Shown piece by piece: positions 60,332-64,000 of a stretch of 64,000 nucleotides of DNA. The stretch covers positions 111,717-175,716 of the forward strand of contig JXTC01000251.1 in NCBI GenBank assembly GCA_002914845.1, given 5' to 3'. The notes under the pieces are model-generated. The model was not told the DNA's origin. It saw only the letters and a list, made by a program, of their open reading frames with translations, and ran no database searches. Source of the DNA: Trema orientale (Eukaryota; Streptophyta; Magnoliopsida; Rosales; Cannabaceae). The position numbers were made by a program, and so were the translations under genes. Position 1 is the stretch's first letter; each line of letters opens with the position of its first letter.

Positions 60332-62617
60332 ATAATCTATTATACTATAGAGGAGATACATGGCAAATCTTCTGAAACTGTAAATCTGTATCATGCTTCC
60401 CCTCAATAGTGGCACAAAATCTTTTGAAACTTACATGGTCTCAATTTGTTTGTGATAATGGATGGCTTTGCACAATAATACTAATGCATTTTAGAAAACT
60501 TATCATTTTTCTTGAATTTTTCTATAAAATATGGATAGCCTCATGATGTACATGATAATATCACACTATAAATGCCAAGCATGTATGCTGAATTCAAAAT
60601 GCTGATGGTCATGCTCATAACTATAATGCAAAACAGATAAATATAATACTCACATATAGCACATAATTCTTATATAATATTTGAATTCTATTATACAAAT
60701 CTATAAACAACTTTCACATAGAAAGTTGATAGGATAAACAGTTTATCCTATAAACTTTCTATATAAAAACTATTTCCAGATTTATAGAATATGATTCAAA
60801 TCCTATACCAAACATGTCTTTCTCCAAACTTCTTCAGTATTTGCCTGTAGAAATGCTCTCTTCTCAAAGTACGATTTACGTGCTGTTAATATCTACCGAT
60901 TACAATTTCATTTGATCAATTTCTAGCTCAATCACGGCATATAAATCCATTACTAGGCACGATCATAAAAAACTTTCCGCAATGCCTTATATTTCTTAAA
61001 AAACAAATTGATCTACAGTTTATCATAAATTTGTCCGGCTCAGGTGCTGATTTCCAATCAAAGTACCCTTTATATATTTATCGATGGCCCGTTTAATATA
61101 AGATTTAGTGTATATATCCTTTTATTGTATCATGTGAGCCCTATTATCCATTAGACAAATAAATACTCCTAAATCTCAAGAATCATAATAACGATTTTTT
61201 CTCGTATCAAACCCAACTAGTAAGTACCATAATGTGCCTTGTATGTGATTACGTAATGCCTTTCGCCCTTAGAAAAATGAGGATATTGCATTCACGTAGA
61301 AGAAAATGACATGATGAAAACCGAAAACAAAAAAAGTAAACCGACGAAGTCCAACCTCTAGGCCTTTTCTCTTTTTTTTTTTTCCTAGGCTTATACTGCC
61401 AATGAACCATAGTAAGATGCGCTGCCTGGATATCGCTTTCCAGGTTTACAGTTTCTTTATGTATTCCAAATAAATACAAAAATATATAAAATCCCTCAGA
61501 ACATATTATAAAGTCATTAGTTTGAAAACAAGTTTTCGCAACCTTATTAAATCTATACATTTTTATAAGCGCTGATGAGATTTTTTGTTTTGTTCACGTT
61601 CTTTGAATCTTGACCATTTAGTGTTGATTTGATCAAAGGGCTAAGAGTAGTCCTCCTAATATCATCTTCCTTCTACAACACTGACACGTTATCTCCTTCT
61701 TCATATTACAGATGTTTCTTATTTCCTCTTTTTAAATGGCAGATTCTCTTTTTTTTTTTTTTTTTAAACAATATAATATATCAAAATTTGGATATCGATG
61801 ATTGATTTTTACAGAATTTGGTTCATTCAATTCTTAGGTAGTAAACTTCTGCAATCAGGTAATATCTATTACTTTCTAAAATTTCTTGCATTTTGTTTTC
61901 ATTGTAGGTTTCTCTGTAATTATATGTGTTATCTGGGCTTTTTATTTATCTAAACAGGTTTATGTTGTTCAAATCTTTTTAAGAAAGTTTTTATGAATAT
62001 GAAGCTGATTGTTTGTGGGAGAAATAATTTGGGACCAACATTTGGTGTCTCCATTTAATTGACAAGTATGGCATTTTTTTAATTCTGTTAGTCTTCTATT
62101 TAGGCTATTGATCGACTGCTTTAAAATATTGATGCTAGTTTTAGGTTTGGTTTAATTGCGTTTTTACTATAGTGTATGCTATTTTCTTTTACAATTAGTA
62201 AACTGGCTGATTTGTCTTGTAGTTACTGTACAATATTTCTTCTTGTGATCAATTGCAATGCATGTCATTTTCTTCTTGGATGATTTGTCTTGTAGTAACG
62301 ACTCAGATATTTTATTTTTCTAATGTTGAAGACCTTGGAAGTTGGATGGTTACTGAAGGACACGTACAAGTATTTGAAAGTAGGAAGCATAGTTGGATTG
62401 AGAGGTAAATGGAGATTTTTCTATTTTTAAAAAATAAAATATTTGAGTCGTTACTTGTTTTTTTTTTTTTTTTTTTGGCTTGAATATTTTTTAGTGGTTA
62501 CTTATTTGATGCCAAATAAAGATAATGCATGAAAATGTTGACCTATATACATAATTAGCAAAATACTGGAAGTGAATTAAACCGTTAATAATACAGATGT
62601 ATCTAATTCGCACTTTT
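60332..62617. other. Intergenic, no gene recognised
   Basis: Apart from a hairpin MITE near 60.7 kb, I see only AT-rich sequence and T-runs (61370-61384, 61749-61767, 62459-62477). A minus-strand 103-codon ORF (61249-61560) has no recognisable feature. Confidence 0.5.
60664..60815. mobile_element. Palindromic (foldback) MITE, about 150 bp
   Basis: The middle is a near-perfect hairpin: atagaaagttgataggataaac directly faces agtttatcctataaactttc. The outer arms also pair (tttgaattctattatac with the complement of atagaatatgattcaaat). There is essentially no loop. The target duplication is not clear. Confidence 0.7.
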
Positions 62618-62856
62618 CACTACAAGAATAATAGGATATTATAACACTAGTAATTAGTCTATTATAACACTTTTAAAAAAAGTGTGACCGTCCCCTCAAA
62701 AAAAAGGTGTGACCTGCACTTATATTAAATAAAAAAGCAAATATATGTACGGTACTCCTCAAGCTTATGTGTTATGACCTTTTTTTTTTTCCTGGAGGTG
62801 AAAAAAAAAGTATTACGATTTTTCTCTCAAAGCTTCTCTGTCTCTGTTAGTGTCGT

Positions 62857-62943
62857 GACCCCTCTCTCTCTCTCTAAGGTTTATACTCTCTCTCAAGGTT
62901 CACTCATGGGGTAAACCCTATATCTCTCTCTCTCTCTCACTCA

Positions 62944-62981
<38 letters not shown>

Positions 62982-62985
62982 GAGT
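62857..62985. repeat. CT microsatellite cluster
   Basis: Several (CT)n runs, the longest at about 62922-62980, interrupted by short phrases. Confidence 0.9.
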
Positions 62986-63019
62986 ACGAGACATTGAAGA
63001 AGAGCTACGATTTAGCTCA

Positions 63020-63090
63020 GTCCGAGTTCGATTCGCTCAATCCGAGTGTCGATTCGCTCGGTCCGAGTACATTTCGATTCGCTCAATCCA
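63020..63090. repeat. Short tandem repeats of a 20-24-bp unit (gattcgctcaatccgag)
   Basis: Three to four imperfect copies of cgattcgctc(a/g)(a/g)tccgag follow each other. They may lie in a transcribed leader. Confidence 0.75.
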
Positions 63091-63917
63091 ATCGCAGTTG
63101 AAGCTCTCCGCCGTGGACCTCGACACTCTCTCCTCAAGCCATCCAAAGTGATCAGCCGCAGTTAGGTAACACCTCCTGGTTTGAGTCAGCTTCATCGTTC
63201 CCAGATCAATCGACGTTCTCAGCTTCATCTTCCTTAGGTTTTTCTCTCTTCTCTCTTGTCTCCCTCTTTCTGTGCTCTGTTTTTAATTTTCATATAGTAT
63301 AAAATTGAAGGCTAATATGTATATATATGTTGTTATTTTTTAATTATTTTTACATTGTTCACCAAGTATTTGTGTAATTGTCTTAAAGAACATTTATTTT
63401 GCATTTTTATTTGTTTACATGTGATTGTTTTAAGGCCAATTAATTTCGTTATACTTATTACGAGTATGGTTCTATTCATCACACATTTGTGTGTATATAT
63501 ATATTCTTATGCATTTTATATATGAATTCCTTAAGTTCTCAGGTGAGAGAACATATTGTGTAAGTGTTGTTCTCTTTTTCCAAGAACGTGTGTTCTGCAT
63601 TTTCAGAGTTTTTTGCTGGGGTTAAATTGCTCAAAAGGATTCAACTATATACTGATGTCCGTTCTTGTTATCTGCAAGGTGTTTGATCTTTTGTCTGTAT
63701 TAAATTAAGAGGCAAAAAAACTTATAATGTTTTTAGCCCTGCATTCTTATTTTTTCATGAGTACTGCTGCATTTTTTTTTTTTTTTGAGGAGGGGGGTAG
63801 TTACAGTTGAAAAGTAGGGCACACTTTGTAAAAACCAATTTTTTTAAGGGGTAAAATAGTCTTTTGACTAGGTTCTATAAAAAAAAAAAATTTAACAGAC
63901 CCGATTTTTTTTTCTTT

Positions 63918-63919
<2 letters not shown>

Positions 63920-63967
<48 letters not shown>

Positions 63968-63978
63968 TTCTCTCTCTC
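63920..63978. repeat. CT microsatellite at the right edge
   Basis: A long (CT)n tract with two TTT interruptions. An ATG follows at 63988 (Met-Ala-Glu-Ala before the window ends), which could be a start codon with a CT-rich leader, but four codons are not evidence of a gene. Confidence 0.9.
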
Positions 63979-64000
63979 GGGTCACCCATGGCCGAAGCAA

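Larger units (their letters stand above)
62618..64000 (+). mobile_element. Left end of a CACTA (EnSpm) element, running past the window
   Basis: CACTACAAGAATAATAGG opens the element, the classic CACTA tip. It is followed by subterminal repeats of ataacactttt / aaagtgtgacc (62641-62715). The right end (cttgtagtg) is not in the window. Inside lie CT microsatellites and a GC-richer segment (63000-63240) unlike the AT-rich flank. Confidence 0.65.

Noticed and set aside
63988..64000. Start codon of a plus-strand gene
   Set aside because: Only four codons are in the window; kept as a remark only.

Overview
This window is nuclear DNA of a flowering plant, almost certainly a eudicot. It is AT-rich, its genes are split by GT-AG introns, and the products are plant-typical: a CC-NB-LRR resistance protein, an IDN2/FDM-type RNA-directed DNA methylation factor, a plant AP-3 beta adaptin, a MIP1/DUF547 protein and a small C2-domain protein. 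The spaces between genes are full of plant transposons. I cannot name the species from the sequence alone.

Layout. 1-1340 is a decayed Copia pol fragment (minus). 4396-7185 is an intact, intronless NLR gene (plus). 8276-10297 is a broken paralogue of the IDN2-like gene (minus), and 11887-17160 is the intact IDN2-like gene (minus, 5'UTR exon plus 6 coding exons, 669 aa by my splice model). 17.2-22.0 kb is a transposon graveyard: a MITE, two tRNA-derived SINEs (one split by a hAT-type element) and a large inverted-repeat element. 22390-30733 is the AP-3 beta gene (plus, 11 coding exons, 1139 aa). 31730-34251 is a MIP1/DUF547 gene (minus, 9 exons, 525 aa, one GC-AG intron). 34857-34929 is tRNA-Lys(UUU) (minus). 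35-40 kb is repeats. 40382-42935 is a small C2-domain gene (minus, 5 exons, 154 aa) with a MITE in intron 2. 44.8-47.1 kb is a defective Mutator transposase (minus). 48477-60331 is a dead Copia retrotransposon (plus) split by a younger 5.1-kb Copia (minus). 60.3-64 kb holds a hairpin MITE and the left end of a CACTA element that runs out of the window.

How it works together. The host genes look like unrelated single-copy housekeeping or defence genes and not a cluster with one function. There is one thematic link. The intact IDN2-like gene belongs to the pathway that directs cytosine methylation to transposons. The dead elements here, and the IDN2-like pseudogene, carry stop codons mostly explained by C-to-T (or G-to-A) change at Gln, Arg and Trp codons, as expected from deamination of methylated cytosine. 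I did not find evidence for a wholly new biological system. The best observations are structural: transposon nesting with intact target-site duplications, the decaying IDN2-like tandem copy, a Mutator element that lost its catalytic core but kept its SWIM finger, and a GC-AG intron. All splice models were made by eye from phase continuity and family conservation; no transcript data were available.
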